Shown: positions 8,660 to 19,720, counted from the first letter of the stretch. The stretch is 64,000 nucleotides of DNA from Pseudoalteromonas shioyasakiensis (GCF_024518675.1 NZ_JANIGL010000006.1:62001-126000); one strand, 5' to 3'. Notes: a model not told the origin generated them from the sequence alone. Program-made: numbers and translations.

Positions 8660-9571
8660 ATGAATAGAAAACTTATTAGCAGCGCTATGGCCGCGATTAT
8701 AGCTTGTACAAGCGGCAAGTTAATCGCACAAACCCCGGCCGAGCTGGCATCGATTCAACGAGAAGTCGGCATTATGGAAAATATTATAAGCACAGCACTC
8801 AAGCAAGATATCGACAAACGAGTGCGCGCGATGACTGCTACTTATTTAGTTAACCAAGGTGTGGTGTTTGAGCTTGAGATCCGCGGTGCTAGCCGTTGGC
8901 AAAGTATCTTTAGCAGTGTACCAAGCGCGCCATTACCGCCAATGCCTGAGATAGATTTTTCTGAGGTAAATATTGAGTTTATTAGTGACCATGTTGAAGT
9001 TATTAGTGAACAGGCTGTTGAATCATCGCGCGAAGCATACCAACAAGCGATGGAGGTAATGCGAGAAGGGGCTGAGCGTGTCAGGGAGGTTGCAGAGCAA
9101 GAGCGTGATATAAGTCGTGAGCTACGCGATTTAGAGCGTGAAAAGCGTGATTTAGAGTTTGCTAGCCGCCATGATAATAGCGCAGAAGCTAAAAAGTTAG
9201 CACAGCGCAAAAAGAGCCTTGAAAAAGAAATATCGGCACTTGAAAAACAACAAGTTAAGCTCACTAAACAGCAGCAAAAGCTGCGTCAAGATATCACTGA
9301 AAAGCAAGCCGAGCGTGTCAAGCAGCAAGCCGCAGAGCAACAAAAGTTGCTCACACAGGTAAATAACAGCATTAGTTTAACTTTGTGTGATTATGGCAGT
9401 GGTTTACGTAGCTTACCAAACAATGAACATGTCAGCTTTGTGCTCAAAGGCTTAGGTGAAGAAAACAAAAATGTGATTAAAGTATTTAATAAAGCAGACA
9501 TAAAAAAATGTGTTATAGGTGATATTAAGGCTGCCGAGTTAGCACTTAAAGCTGTTAGTTACCAATTTTGA
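8660..9571 (+). CDS. Secreted coiled-coil protein of the sigma-factor operon
   Basis: AGGAG at 8648-8652 sets the ATG at 8660. The 303-residue product has a Sec signal peptide (MNRKLISSAMAAIIACTSGKLIAQ, split here for reading at about residue 23) and no membrane anchor after it, so it should be periplasmic or exported. Residues about 130-235 are an almost uninterrupted charged coiled coil rich in Arg, Glu, Lys and Gln. The C-terminal 70 residues are globular, with a Cys pair. I do not recognise the family. It is the third gene of the ECF operon, 10 bases after the anti-sigma-like gene, and may be a signal sensor or output of that system. Confidence 0.75.
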   Translation: MNRKLISSAMAAIIACTSGKLIAQTPAELASIQREVGIMENIISTALKQDIDKRVRAMTATYLVNQGVVFELEIRGASRWQSIFSSVPSAPLPPMPEIDFSEVNIEFISDHVEVISEQAVESSREAYQQAMEVMREGAERVREVAEQERDISRELRDLEREKRDLEFASRHDNSAEAKKLAQRKKSLEKEISALEKQQVKLTKQQQKLRQDITEKQAERVKQQAAEQQKLLTQVNNSISLTLCDYGSGLRSLPNNEHVSFVLKGLGEENKNVIKVFNKADIKKCVIGDIKAAELALKAVSYQF

Positions 9572-9590
9572 TTATGCTATCCCTGGGCAA

Positions 9591-9622
9591 AAAAAGCAGC
9601 CTTATTTATAAAGGCTGCTTTT
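9591..9622. terminator. Bidirectional terminator at 9.6 kb
   Basis: AAAAAGCAGCCTT pairs with AAGGCTGCTTTT around ATTTAT. It serves the sigma operon on the + strand and, from the other side, the small membrane protein, whose last codons and stop lie inside the stem. Confidence 0.8.
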
Positions 9623-9830
9623 CATTGTGTCCTTCATACTCAAACTGCTTATTGAATGGGGTAATATCCGGTAAAAATAATAAATACATCCATACCACTA
9701 AATTAAAGTAAGGCACCAAACCTAAGCATGTAAAGGTAAAAACTGGGTAGCCTTTTAAACAGGCATAGCGGTAACACTGATAGGTAATCCCTAAATTTAT
9801 CAGTAGTAGTAATACGATCAATTGCGCCAT
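9606..9830 (-). CDS. Small membrane protein, 74 residues, unknown function
   Basis: On the minus strand a GGAG eight bases before the ATG supports translation. The product has two hydrophobic helices (about residues 3-20 and 30-52) and a short polar tail. It is probably an inner-membrane protein with both ends on the same side. I do not recognise the family. Its stop codon and last residues overlap the stem of the terminator shared with the sigma-factor operon. An unusual inverted repeat lies in its upstream region (9854-9888). It is convergent with the ECF operon. Confidence 0.7.
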   Translation of the reverse strand: MAQLIVLLLLINLGITYQCYRYACLKGYPVFTFTCLGLVPYFNLVVWMYLLFLPDITPFNKQFEYEGHNEKQPL

Positions 9831-9853
9831 AATTTAACTCCTTAAATTCGACA

Positions 9854-9888
9854 ATACTACTAACAAAATGTTAATTGATCAGTAGTAT
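9854..9888. promoter_or_regulatory. Inverted repeat upstream of the small membrane protein
   Basis: ATACTACT (9854-9861) and AGTAGTAT (9881-9888) are perfect inverted copies separated by 19 bases, which themselves contain the palindrome-like TAACAAAATGTTA. The spacing suits a dimeric regulator or a stem-loop. The rest of 9831-10042 shows no gene. Confidence 0.4.
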
Positions 9889-10042
9889 GTTCTAGCTAAT
9901 TGGTGATGTCATGTATATTTTTGTTTATCATCATAAAAACAAGACATTTAACAACACCGTGTACAAAGTATAGATGAGTTACGGCTAGATGGAAGTAAAA
10001 AAATAGCTAAAATTGGCTGTGTAGCTTGTTTTATGAGCTAGG

Positions 10043-12559
10043 TTATTGTTCGTAAAAAGTTTTGTTTTGCGATATTTTTTCAAGCTCAGTTTTTATTTTT
10101 TCTACTGGTACAGGGCGTGAAATAAAGTAGCCTTGACCGTAATCAACGCCTATTTCTTTAAGCGCTAAAAATATGTCTTCATTTTCAACATATTCTGCAA
10201 CCGAACGCTTATCTAAAGAGCGGCTAATATCATTAATTGCTTTTACTAAGGCCAGATCGATAGGATCATTGAGCATGTCACGTACAAATGAGCCATCAAT
10301 TTTTACATGTTGTGCGGGCAACTGTTTAAGGTAGTTAAAGGTGCTAAACCCGGTGCCAAAATCGTCGATTGAAAAGTGACAGCCAAGGCGGTTAAGTTTT
10401 TCAATCATGGCTCTGGTCGCGGTCAAGTTATTAATACTTGCTGACTCGGTTATTTCAAAAATAACGCGTGTTGCGGGTAAGTTAAACGCCTCAAGAGTCG
10501 ACTCAATATGCGGAAGTAACCGTTCATCTAAAAATGACTGGGCAGAAAGGTTAATGGCTATTTGATTGAGCTCTGGGTTCGCTGCAATCGCCGCAATTGC
10601 ATTACGAATAACACATTGATCCATTAAATAGGTGTCATTGAGTAATTCAAGAGAAGGTATAAATTGGTTTGGATAAACAAGTTCACCATCGAGCTTTAAT
10701 CTCAGTAGAGTTTCAAAATAAGCTATTTCACCTTTTTTAAAGTCCCAAATAGCTTGGTAATGCAACTCAACGTGATCTTGCTGTAAAGCTTGACGAATAC
10801 TGTGACCCCACTCAAGTCCGGCTTGTAAGGTATTATGACTCGCATCGTCTTTTGAGTAGCAATGGACCAGGTTTCGGCCTAAATTTTTGGCAATATATAA
10901 GGCGATATCAGCTTGTTTTAAACACTCACTCGGGTCGTTATTGGCTGCGGTGATCTGAGTTAATCCGATAGAGCAGCTAATCGAATATACTTGCTCTTGT
11001 GATTTAAACTGATGCCCTTCAATGGCCATACAGATACTTTCGGCAACCAAGTGAGCATCTAATAAATTGATATTTTTCAAAATGACAGCAAATTCATCAC
11101 CACCAATTCTACAAACAAGATGTTCATCACTTATATTGGCGGTAAATAACTGGGCCACCTCTTTTAAAACGATGTCACCTTGTTGATGTCCTTTACTGTC
11201 ATTGATAATTTTAAAGTGATCTAAATCAATGTAGATAAGTGCATGCTCAACATCAGCATAGGTATTGCTTGTTTGGCAAATACGATTTAATTGTTGGTCA
11301 AAATAATAGCGGTTATGCAGTCCTGTTAAGGTATCGTGTAGTGCAAGGTGGCGCAGTTGCAGTTCAGCTTGTTTACGCTCATGAATGTTATCAATGGTGG
11401 CAGTAATCGTTGCCGCACTGCTACTATTTTTTATTAGTTGTAAGCGACACTCAACCCATATTGCTCGGCCATCCTTATGGATGATCTGAATTTCAACTTT
11501 TTGTTGTTCGATACCATCTTGTAAAATTGTACTGATAGTACTTAATAGTTTTACCTTGCATTCATCAACACAAAAATCAGTTAGGGATTTAGTTAAGGTG
11601 TGCTTTATGCCATAGCCGCTTAATGATTCCCAAGCTGGGTTAATAAAGCGAATAAGTCCTTGCTGATCAAACTCAAGCACAACGGTATTTAAGTGTAATA
11701 AAATACGTTGGTGAGCAGAAAATAACTCCTTATAGCGGCTTTGACTTTGGCTTAATTGTTCAACTTTCTGTGCAAATTCAGCATAACTGACCATAAAGTC
11801 TTCGCGACGAGCTGCATGATCGCAAACCTTACTTAAAAAGGGTTGTTCATAAGGCGCGCGGATAAAGTCAGTGATACCAGAGAGCAGTAACTGTTCAGTG
11901 TAATCAGCATCGTTTGTTTCAATTATTGTAACAATGGCTTGCTTAGGGTTATGCTGTAAAATGTTTTTAACAAGTTCACTGGCAGGGCCTGCATGAGCAG
12001 CCGTTGCGTCAAGCAACACAATCGAAAATGCCTGCTGCAAATAAATTGCTAGAGCTTGTTTATTTGTGGTCGCGCGCGTGCATGTAAAATTCAGCGCTAA
12101 GGTTTGTTCAATTTCAGCAGCTTTGCCATCATCAACTTCGACTAACAGCAAGTTTAAGCGGCTGCTTTTTTCTAACTGTGTTGATAATACATTGGCCAAT
12201 ACCTGCGGTAGCATATCTTGGCGTTCAAAAGGTAATACCGCGTCAATTCCGTAGCTGCGTGCCGTTGTTTCAGCAATACGCTCACAATAAATTGGCGGAG
12301 TCAGCACTATGGGAGTGTTTTTTGGCGTTTTTAATAACCCCGAGCGAATCATCCGAGAAAATCGCCAACCATCTATTTTCCCCACATCGAGACCTGTAAT
12401 AACAATATCGACAGCTTGATGCTTTAAAAAGTCGAGCGCTTGAGTGGTGTCAGCCGCTTCGATAAAAGTAAACACATTTAGTTTAGTAAGAGTTGACCTA
12501 ATAGTCTGACGCTCAGTCACACTGGCGTTTAAAATCAGCAACTTTAGCTGCTTAGCCAT
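10043..12559 (-). CDS. Receiver-like/PAS/GGDEF/EAL c-di-GMP signalling protein
   Basis: This is an 838-residue cytoplasmic protein with no membrane segment. Domain order is: receiver-like 1 (about 5-125), receiver-like 2 (about 133-250), PAS (about 278-395), GGDEF (about 405-570, motif GGDEF at 486-490 intact) and EAL (about 585-830). In the EAL domain the signature reads ETLLRL, and the metal and catalytic segments (INLSAQSF, EITES, IDDFGTGFS, VKIDG, and YGQGYF near the C-terminus) are present, so phosphodiesterase activity is plausible. The first receiver has Gly where the phospho-acceptor Asp should be, and lacks the acidic pair. The second keeps an Asp in VLLDATA. No RxxD inhibitory site precedes GGDEF. 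It is divergent from queA. Confidence 0.88.
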   Translation of the reverse strand: MAKQLKLLILNASVTERQTIRSTLTKLNVFTFIEAADTTQALDFLKHQAVDIVITGLDVGKIDGWRFSRMIRSGLLKTPKNTPIVLTPPIYCERIAETTARSYGIDAVLPFERQDMLPQVLANVLSTQLEKSSRLNLLLVEVDDGKAAEIEQTLALNFTCTRATTNKQALAIYLQQAFSIVLLDATAAHAGPASELVKNILQHNPKQAIVTIIETNDADYTEQLLLSGITDFIRAPYEQPFLSKVCDHAARREDFMVSYAEFAQKVEQLSQSQSRYKELFSAHQRILLHLNTVVLEFDQQGLIRFINPAWESLSGYGIKHTLTKSLTDFCVDECKVKLLSTISTILQDGIEQQKVEIQIIHKDGRAIWVECRLQLIKNSSSAATITATIDNIHERKQAELQLRHLALHDTLTGLHNRYYFDQQLNRICQTSNTYADVEHALIYIDLDHFKIINDSKGHQQGDIVLKEVAQLFTANISDEHLVCRIGGDEFAVILKNINLLDAHLVAESICMAIEGHQFKSQEQVYSISCSIGLTQITAANNDPSECLKQADIALYIAKNLGRNLVHCYSKDDASHNTLQAGLEWGHSIRQALQQDHVELHYQAIWDFKKGEIAYFETLLRLKLDGELVYPNQFIPSLELLNDTYLMDQCVIRNAIAAIAANPELNQIAINLSAQSFLDERLLPHIESTLEAFNLPATRVIFEITESASINNLTATRAMIEKLNRLGCHFSIDDFGTGFSTFNYLKQLPAQHVKIDGSFVRDMLNDPIDLALVKAINDISRSLDKRSVAEYVENEDIFLALKEIGVDYGQGYFISRPVPVEKIKTELEKISQNKTFYEQ

Positions 12560-12721
12560 GTAGTCATTACCTCTTATTAACCCATGCTTAATTTGATGGA
12601 TTAGGATAATGCCATTTGTCCCGAATCACAAGAAAACATTAACCTGTCACCAATCTTAGTTGAGCAATAGGGTTGATACAGTTAAACTTGGTGCGACTTT
12701 TTTGATCTGGATATATTTGAT

Positions 12722-13753
12722 ATGCGCGTTGCTGACTTTAGCTTTGACCTCCCTGATGAACTGATAGCTCGTTTTCCGAAAGAAGATAGAACAAGTAGTC
12801 GCCTACTCACGCTAGATGGCCCGTCAGGTGCACTTGAACATAAGGTATTTAGCGATATTTTAGCGTTAGTGAAGGAAAATGATTTACTGGTATTTAATAA
12901 TACTAAAGTGATTCCTGCGCGTATGTACGGGCAAAAAGAGTCAGGCGGTAAAGTTGAAGTGTTAGTTGAGCGCGTGCTTGATGAACACAGAGTACTTGCT
13001 CATGTACGCGCTAGCAAATCACCAAAAGAAGGCACCACCTTAACTCTTGAAGGTAAAGCAAAAGCGACTATGGTGGGGCGCCAAGGTGAGTTATTTGAAT
13101 TAGAGTTTACAGATAGCGACAATGTGTTAGAAATTTTAAACGACATTGGCCATATGCCATTACCGCCATATATTGACCGTCCAGACACAGAAGATGACCG
13201 CAAGCGCTATCAAACAGTGTACGGTGAAAAGCCAGGAGCCGTCGCGGCCCCTACAGCTGGTTTACATTTTGATGACGCATTAATGGCCGCGCTTAAAGAT
13301 AAAGGTGTGAATATGGCCTTTGTTACCTTGCACGTTGGTGCGGGCACTTTTCAACCGGTGCGGGTAGACTCGGTCGATGACCATATTATGCATTCAGAAT
13401 ATATCGAAGTTCCACAAGACGTAGTGGCTGCTGTAGCCAAAACTAAAGCCAATGGCGGACGCGTCATTGCCGTGGGAACGACTTCTGTACGTTCGTTAGA
13501 ATCTGCCGCTAAAATGAATGGTGGTGAACTGGATAGTTACTTTGGTGATACCGATATTTTTATTTATCCGGGTTATCAATTTAATGTTGTTGATGCCATG
13601 GTGACTAACTTTCACTTATCAGAATCAACGCTTATCATGTTAGTAAGTGCTTTCTCAGGTCAACAGAACATCATGCATGCATACCAAATAGCAATAGAAC
13701 AAAAGTATCGCTTTTTTAGCTACGGTGATGCGATGTTTTTGACCCGTAAATAG
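12722..13753 (+). CDS. queA: S-adenosylmethionine:tRNA ribosyltransferase-isomerase QueA
   Basis: QueA transfers and isomerises the ribosyl group of SAM onto preQ1 in tRNA, making epoxyqueuosine at the wobble position. The 343-residue sequence has the expected start ([19 protein letters not shown]) and the conserved segments [24 protein letters not shown] and [15 protein letters not shown]. No strong ribosome binding site is seen, but the N-terminus aligns with the family at this ATG. Its own terminator separates it from tgt, the preceding enzyme of the pathway, so the two are adjacent but probably separately transcribed. Confidence 0.97.
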   Translation: MRVADFSFDLPDELIARFPKEDRTSSRLLTLDGPSGALEHKVFSDILALVKENDLLVFNNTKVIPARMYGQKESGGKVEVLVERVLDEHRVLAHVRASKSPKEGTTLTLEGKAKATMVGRQGELFELEFTDSDNVLEILNDIGHMPLPPYIDRPDTEDDRKRYQTVYGEKPGAVAAPTAGLHFDDALMAALKDKGVNMAFVTLHVGAGTFQPVRVDSVDDHIMHSEYIEVPQDVVAAVAKTKANGGRVIAVGTTSVRSLESAAKMNGGELDSYFGDTDIFIYPGYQFNVVDAMVTNFHLSESTLIMLVSAFSGQQNIMHAYQIAIEQKYRFFSYGDAMFLTRK

Positions 13754-13772
13754 AAATTTATTTGATGATTCT

Positions 13773-13801
13773 AAAAGCCCGGCAAAATGCTGGGCTTTTT
13801 T
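13773..13801 (+). terminator. Terminator after queA
   Basis: AAAAGCCCGGCA pairs with TGCTGGGCTTTT around AAA and ends in T residues. Confidence 0.85.
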
Positions 13802-13882
13802 ACTTTTAATCTTCAGCTTTTACCCCAATTAATAGTAATGCCATAGTAACTAATGGTAGAATCGAGCGGTTAAATTATAGCT

Positions 13883-15068
<1,186 letters not shown>

Positions 15069-15096
15069 ATTTTATAAAAATTAAAGAGGAAGTGTT

Positions 15097-15435
15097 ATGA
15101 GTTTATTTATTTCAAACGCCCACGCGAGTGCGGCAGGTGCAGCACCAGCAGGTGGCGGTTATGAAATGCTAATTATGTTAGCCATTTTTGGTTTAGTGTT
15201 TTACTTTTTGATTTATCGCCCACAAGCTAAGCGTGTTAAAGAGCATAAAGCACTTATGAATGCGATGGCAAAAGGTGATGAAGTACTAACACAAGGTGGT
15301 TTAGTGGGTAAAATTGCTAAAATCGCTGAAGATAAAGACTTCATCGTTATTTCATTAAACGATCAAGCTGAAGTAACAGTACAAAAATCTGCTGTATCTG
15401 CAGTATTGCCTAAAGGCACAATGAAGTCGCTATAA
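15097..15435 (+). CDS. yajC: Sec translocon accessory protein YajC
   Basis: YajC is a small inner-membrane protein that associates with SecD and SecF around the SecYEG channel. The 112-residue product has a single membrane helix (about 25-43) with the family pattern FYFLIYRPQAKR and a cytoplasmic domain with GDEVLTQGGLVGKI. AGAGGAAG precedes the ATG at the right distance. Position between tgt and secD is the classical order. Nothing unusual. Confidence 0.96.
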   Translation: MSLFISNAHASAAGAAPAGGGYEMLIMLAIFGLVFYFLIYRPQAKRVKEHKALMNAMAKGDEVLTQGGLVGKIAKIAEDKDFIVISLNDQAEVTVQKSAVSAVLPKGTMKSL

Positions 15436-15457
15436 TTAAAATCATAAGGACAGGCAC

Positions 15458-17317
15458 GTGTTAAACAAGTTTCCATTATGGAAGTATTTACTTGTTCTCG
15501 CTGTGATAGCAATTGGCCTTTTATATGCTTCACCTAACTTGTATGGCCGTGATCCGGCTATACAAGTTTCAGGGGCAAAAGGTGCAGATGTTGAGCTCAG
15601 CGTATTAGATACAGTAAATGGCATCCTCAAAGACAATAACGTTACAGTGAAATCTACCAAGCTTGAAAACGGACAAATCTTAGTTCGTTTCAAAAATGTA
15701 GAAGAGCAGCTAAAAGCACAAGATTTACTGCGTAATTCACTAAGCGAAGATTACATTTCAGCCATTAATATGGCCCCGGCGCAACCTCATTGGCTGAAAA
15801 GCCTTGGTGGTAACCCAATGAAGTTGGGCTTGGATCTGAGTGGCGGCGTTCACTTTACAATGGAAATCGACATGGTGACAGCCGTTGATAACGCGCTGGA
15901 ACAAATGGAGCAAGACTATAAGAGTGATTTGCGTGGTGAAAAACTTCGCTATCGTTCAGTGCGTCGTGTTGCTAATAGCGAGCGTATGCGCGTTGAAATG
16001 CGCAGCGAAGAAGATAAAGAGGCAGCAGAGCGTTTTTTACAGTCTCGCTACCCGTTACATACCTTCATTGATGATAGCTCAAATGACAATGCGTTTTATG
16101 CCAACCTTAGTGAGCTAAAGCTAAAAGAAATTCGCGATTATGCTATCAAGCAAAACGAAACGATTATTCGTAACCGTATTAACCAAATTGGTGTTGCAGA
16201 GCCAAACGTACAGCGCCAAGGTGCTGAGCGTATTATTGTGCAATTACCAGGTGTACAAGACACAGCTCGCGCGAAAGAAATACTCGGTGCAACTGCAACC
16301 CTTGAATTTCGTGAAGTAGACGAAAATGCCGATCCAACGGCTGCAGCACAAGGGCGTATTCCAGCTGGCACAGAGATGATCATGAGCCGTGATGGTTACC
16401 CTGTGGTGCTTAAAAAGCGCATTATTCTTGAAGGAAGCCATATTACAGGTGCACAATCAGGTGCCGATGAATATCAACGTCCACAAGTAAGTATCAGCCT
16501 TGATAGCAAAGGTGGCGCGAAAATGAATGCGTTCACTAAACGTGCCATTGGTAAACGTATGGCGACGGTATTCATTGAATATAAACCATCAGGTAAAAAA
16601 GATGCCAACGGTAAAGCACTTCCGCCAATTAAAGTGGAAGAAGTAATAAACGTTGCGACTATTCAAGCCCGTCTTGACCGTTCATTCCGTATAACGGGGA
16701 TTGATAACCCTGCTGAAGCGCATAACTTAAGCTTACTGCTTCGTGCAGGTGCACTTGTTGCGCCAATTCAAATTGTTGAAGAACGTACTGTTGGTCCAAG
16801 CCTAGGCCAAGAAAATATCGAAGCAGGTATGACCGCAGTCGCATTAGGCTTCTTATTCGTACTGATATTTATGTTGGTTTATTACAAAGGTTTTGGCTTA
16901 GTAGCAAACATTGCACTCGCTGCGAACCTAGTGTTGATAGTGGGTGTTATGTCTCTTATTCCGGGCGCGACACTAACGTTACCAGGTATTGCGGGTATTG
17001 TACTAACTGTAGGTATGGCCGTTGATGCCAACGTACTTATTTTTGAACGTATTCGTGAAGAACTTGCTGATGGCCGTAGTCCTCAACAAGCGGTTCATCA
17101 TGGTTACGACAGTGCATTTAGTACTATCTTTGATGCAAATATCACTACCTTAATTGCAGCGATTATTTTGTTTGCTGTGGGTACCGGTCCAATTGCAGGC
17201 TTTGCCGTAACATTAGCGATTGGTATTTTGACTTCAATGTTTACAGCAATTGTTGGTACGCGTGCCGTGATCAACTTATTTATCGGCGGTAAACGTGTCG
17301 ATAAGCTGTCAATTTAA
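15458..17317 (+). CDS. secD: Protein translocase subunit SecD
   Basis: SecD, with SecF, uses the proton gradient to pull exported proteins out of SecYEG on the periplasmic side. The 619-residue protein starts at a GTG with AAGGA at 15446-15450. It has an N-terminal helix (about 9-27), the large P1 periplasmic domain with [10 protein letters not shown] near residue 125, and five C-terminal helices that include [18 protein letters not shown]. Overall length matches E. coli SecD (615). secF follows after 9 bases, so the two are co-translated. Confidence 0.97.
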   Translation: MLNKFPLWKYLLVLAVIAIGLLYASPNLYGRDPAIQVSGAKGADVELSVLDTVNGILKDNNVTVKSTKLENGQILVRFKNVEEQLKAQDLLRNSLSEDYISAINMAPAQPHWLKSLGGNPMKLGLDLSGGVHFTMEIDMVTAVDNALEQMEQDYKSDLRGEKLRYRSVRRVANSERMRVEMRSEEDKEAAERFLQSRYPLHTFIDDSSNDNAFYANLSELKLKEIRDYAIKQNETIIRNRINQIGVAEPNVQRQGAERIIVQLPGVQDTARAKEILGATATLEFREVDENADPTAAAQGRIPAGTEMIMSRDGYPVVLKKRIILEGSHITGAQSGADEYQRPQVSISLDSKGGAKMNAFTKRAIGKRMATVFIEYKPSGKKDANGKALPPIKVEEVINVATIQARLDRSFRITGIDNPAEAHNLSLLLRAGALVAPIQIVEERTVGPSLGQENIEAGMTAVALGFLFVLIFMLVYYKGFGLVANIALAANLVLIVGVMSLIPGATLTLPGIAGIVLTVGMAVDANVLIFERIREELADGRSPQQAVHHGYDSAFSTIFDANITTLIAAIILFAVGTGPIAGFAVTLAIGILTSMFTAIVGTRAVINLFIGGKRVDKLSI

Positions 17318-17326
17318 GGAGCGATA

Positions 17327-18274
17327 ATGCAAATTTTAAAATTAGGCGGCCGAACGTTAAAGTTCATGTCGTTACGAAAAGTTGCAATGGGTATTTCAAC
17401 CTTGCTTATTCTGGCTTCACTAGCGTCAATCTTTGTAAAGGGCTTAAACTTTGGTTTAGACTTTACCGGTGGTACAGCCGTTGAAGTCGGCTTCTCGCAA
17501 CCTGCAGACTTGAAAAAAGTACGTGCGGTTCTTGCTGAGAATAATTTTGCAGATGCATCGGTGCAGTTGTTTGGTTCTAGCCAAGAAATCTTAGTACGTT
17601 TAGCACCGCGTGGCGATGACGTAAAAGCAGAAGTTATTGGTAACCAAGTTATTGCGGCACTTAAACAAGCTGACGACAGTGTAGTAATGCGCCGTATTGA
17701 GTTTGTTGGCCCAAGTGTAGGTGAAGACTTAAAAGAGCAGGGTGGCCTAGCCATGTTAACTGCACTTATCTGTATCTTAATTTACGTTGCATTTCGCTTT
17801 GAGTGGCGTTTTGCATTGGGTGCAGTTTCAGCACTTCTGCATGATGTGATCATTACTTTAGGCTTGTTCTCAGTACTAGGGTTAGAGTTCGATTTAACCA
17901 TTCTTGCTGCAATACTTGCAGTAATAGGTTACTCACTTAACGATACCATTGTTGTATCTGACCGTATTCGTGAGAACTTCCGCAAGGTGCGTATCGACGA
18001 CACGATTGAGATCATCGACATCTCACTTACGCAAACCCTTAACCGCACATTAGTGACATCAATTACCACAATCTTGGTATTGGTTGCACTGTTTGTATGG
18101 GGTGGTCAAACAATCCACGGTTTTGCCACAGCTTTACTGTTTGGTGTGTTTATTGGTACCTATTCATCAATATATGTTGCCAGTGCTGTCGCTATTACAA
18201 TGGGTGTAAGTAAAGAAGACTTGATCCCAGAAGTGATTGAAAAAGAAGGTGCAGATTTAGATCCAATGCCTTAG
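17327..18274 (+). CDS. secF: Protein translocase subunit SecF
   Basis: This is the partner of SecD in the SecDF complex. The 315-residue protein has six membrane helices, the P4 periplasmic domain with GLDFTGGTAVEV near residue 45, and the proton-relay segment GYSLNDTIVVSDRIRENFR near residue 205. AAGGAG precedes the ATG. A clear hairpin terminator follows, and after it a long REP array. Length equals that of typical gammaproteobacterial SecF. Confidence 0.97.
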   Translation: MQILKLGGRTLKFMSLRKVAMGISTLLILASLASIFVKGLNFGLDFTGGTAVEVGFSQPADLKKVRAVLAENNFADASVQLFGSSQEILVRLAPRGDDVKAEVIGNQVIAALKQADDSVVMRRIEFVGPSVGEDLKEQGGLAMLTALICILIYVAFRFEWRFALGAVSALLHDVIITLGLFSVLGLEFDLTILAAILAVIGYSLNDTIVVSDRIRENFRKVRIDDTIEIIDISLTQTLNRTLVTSITTILVLVALFVWGGQTIHGFATALLFGVFIGTYSSIYVASAVAITMGVSKEDLIPEVIEKEGADLDPMP

Positions 18275-18309
18275 ATATTAATCAAAGCAGTAGAACTAAA
18301 TGTATCTTT

Positions 18310-18336
18310 AAAAACCGCTCTTTGAGCGGTTTTTTT
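18310..18336 (+). terminator. Terminator after secF
   Basis: AAAAACCGCTC pairs with GAGCGGTTTTTT around TTT. It is immediately followed by the first REP unit. Confidence 0.87.
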
Positions 18337-18339
18337 ATT

Positions 18340-18969
18340 GTAGGAACAGGGTTTAGCCGTGATGCTGTTGGGTTTGCGAACTATGTAAAACCAATCGGCG
18401 CTAAAGCGCTCTCCTACGTGTAAATATACCGTAGGAATAGGCTTCAGCCGTGATGGTGTTTAGGTTTGCAATCTATGTAAAATCTATCGGCGCTAAAGCG
18501 CTCTCCTACGTGTAAATATACCGTAGGAACAGGCTTCAGCCGTGATGGTGCTTAGGTTTGCGAACTATGTAAAATCCAATCGGAGCTAAAGCGCTCTCCT
18601 ACGTGTAAATATACCGTGGAAACAGGCTTCAGCCGTGATGGTGTTTAGGTTTGCGCTCTATGTAAAACCAATCGGCGATAAACGCTCTCCTACGCGTAAA
18701 TATATCGTGGGAACAGGCTTCAGCCGTGATGCTGTTTAGGTTCACGATCTATGTAAAACCTATCGGCGCTAAAGCGCTCTCCTACGATTAGGTATATCGT
18801 AGGAACAGGCTTCAGCCGTGATGATGTTTAGGTTTGCGATCTATGTAAAATCTATCGGCGCTAAAGCGCTCTCCTACGGGTAAATATATCGTGGGAACAG
18901 GCTTCAGCCGTGATGGTGTTTAGGTTTGCGCTCTATGTAAAACCAATCGGCGCTAAAGCGCTCTCCTAC
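18340..18969. repeat. REP array A: seven tandem ~92-bp units, no transposase
   Basis: Units start at 18340, 18431, 18523, 18616, 18707, 18799 and 18891 (spacing 91-93 bases). Each unit has a left half, GTAGGAACAGGCTTCAGCC, and a right half, GGCGCTAAAGCGCTCTCCTAC, whose reverse complement also begins GTAG. Each half contains its own small palindrome (GGCTTCAGCC; GCGCTAAAGCGC). A 40-base middle with GTTTAGGTTTGCG is also conserved. This is REP organisation (GTAG plus hairpin, in inverted pairs). The same family recurs at 36990-38232 around a RAYT gene. The array fills most of the secF to 19.1 kb gap. Confidence 0.9.
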
Positions 18970-19109
18970 AAGATGCATTAATAACCCGTTGCCAAAGCCC
19001 GAGGCTCAAGCTGCCATCGTCTGCGACTAATTTAATTATTGCTGTTTCTATAAGGTGAATTTTCATATAATGGGCGCTATTCGTTGTTTTTTATGCAAGT
19101 AATCAATCT

Positions 19110-19640
19110 ATGCTTAAGCTATTTCTTCTGATTTGCCTTTCAATCACAGTGAGTGCGTGTGGTGATAATACTCAATCTCAGCAACCTGAGTTAACAGTTG
19201 AGCCAGTGCAAGTGACTTTGCTTGAGCAGTATCGTAATCAAGCGGCTAATGTATTAACGATTATTTACGCTAACGAAGGCGCTGAAAAGCTAGAGCAAGA
19301 GTCTGCTAAATTAGTTGAGTTGTCGCAGTTATTATTAAATGAGTTAGCTGCTGAGGTCCCGCAATGTAAACGCTATTTAACAAGTTTAAACGCTGCTGCA
19401 AGCGAGATGGTCAATTTATCAGTTGAAAAAATTGCAAGCGATTACCTTAATGGCCACAAATTGCCTAACTTTAATAAGCCTATTTGCTATCACATTAAAG
19501 AAGTCTTAGTACATGGTGCTACGGTGCAAGCTATTGCACGGCAAGGGCTTAATAACAAGCTCGAATACAAAACGGCAGAGCTTGATATAATTGAAGCCAT
19601 TGCTCACTTTGATCAAGTAGAGGCCGAGCTTACTGATTGA
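19110..19640 (+). CDS. Predicted lipoprotein, unknown function
   Basis: The 176-residue product begins with a short lipoprotein signal peptide ending in the lipobox SAC, with Cys17 as the predicted lipidated residue (LSITVSACGD). The mature part is helical, with two further Cys residues (near 89 and 127) that could form a disulfide. I do not recognise the family. A TATAAT at 19066-19071 may be its -10 element. It lies between the REP array and a c-di-GMP gene 80 bases downstream, with no terminator in between, so they may be co-transcribed. Confidence 0.75.
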   Translation: MLKLFLLICLSITVSACGDNTQSQQPELTVEPVQVTLLEQYRNQAANVLTIIYANEGAEKLEQESAKLVELSQLLLNELAAEVPQCKRYLTSLNAAASEMVNLSVEKIASDYLNGHKLPNFNKPICYHIKEVLVHGATVQAIARQGLNNKLEYKTAELDIIEAIAHFDQVEAELTD

Positions 19641-19720
19641 GCAATATAAGTGACATAAATTTGTCATACATACTTGCTACTTTAACCGCCTCTTCTTAAT
19701 AGTAATTGGTTTGGTGATAG

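Noticed and set aside
18340..18969. Periodic repeats that could be taken for a CRISPR array
   Set aside because: The whole 92-base period is conserved, including the middle. There are no variable spacers and no cas genes. GTAG hairpins in inverted pairs identify REPs.
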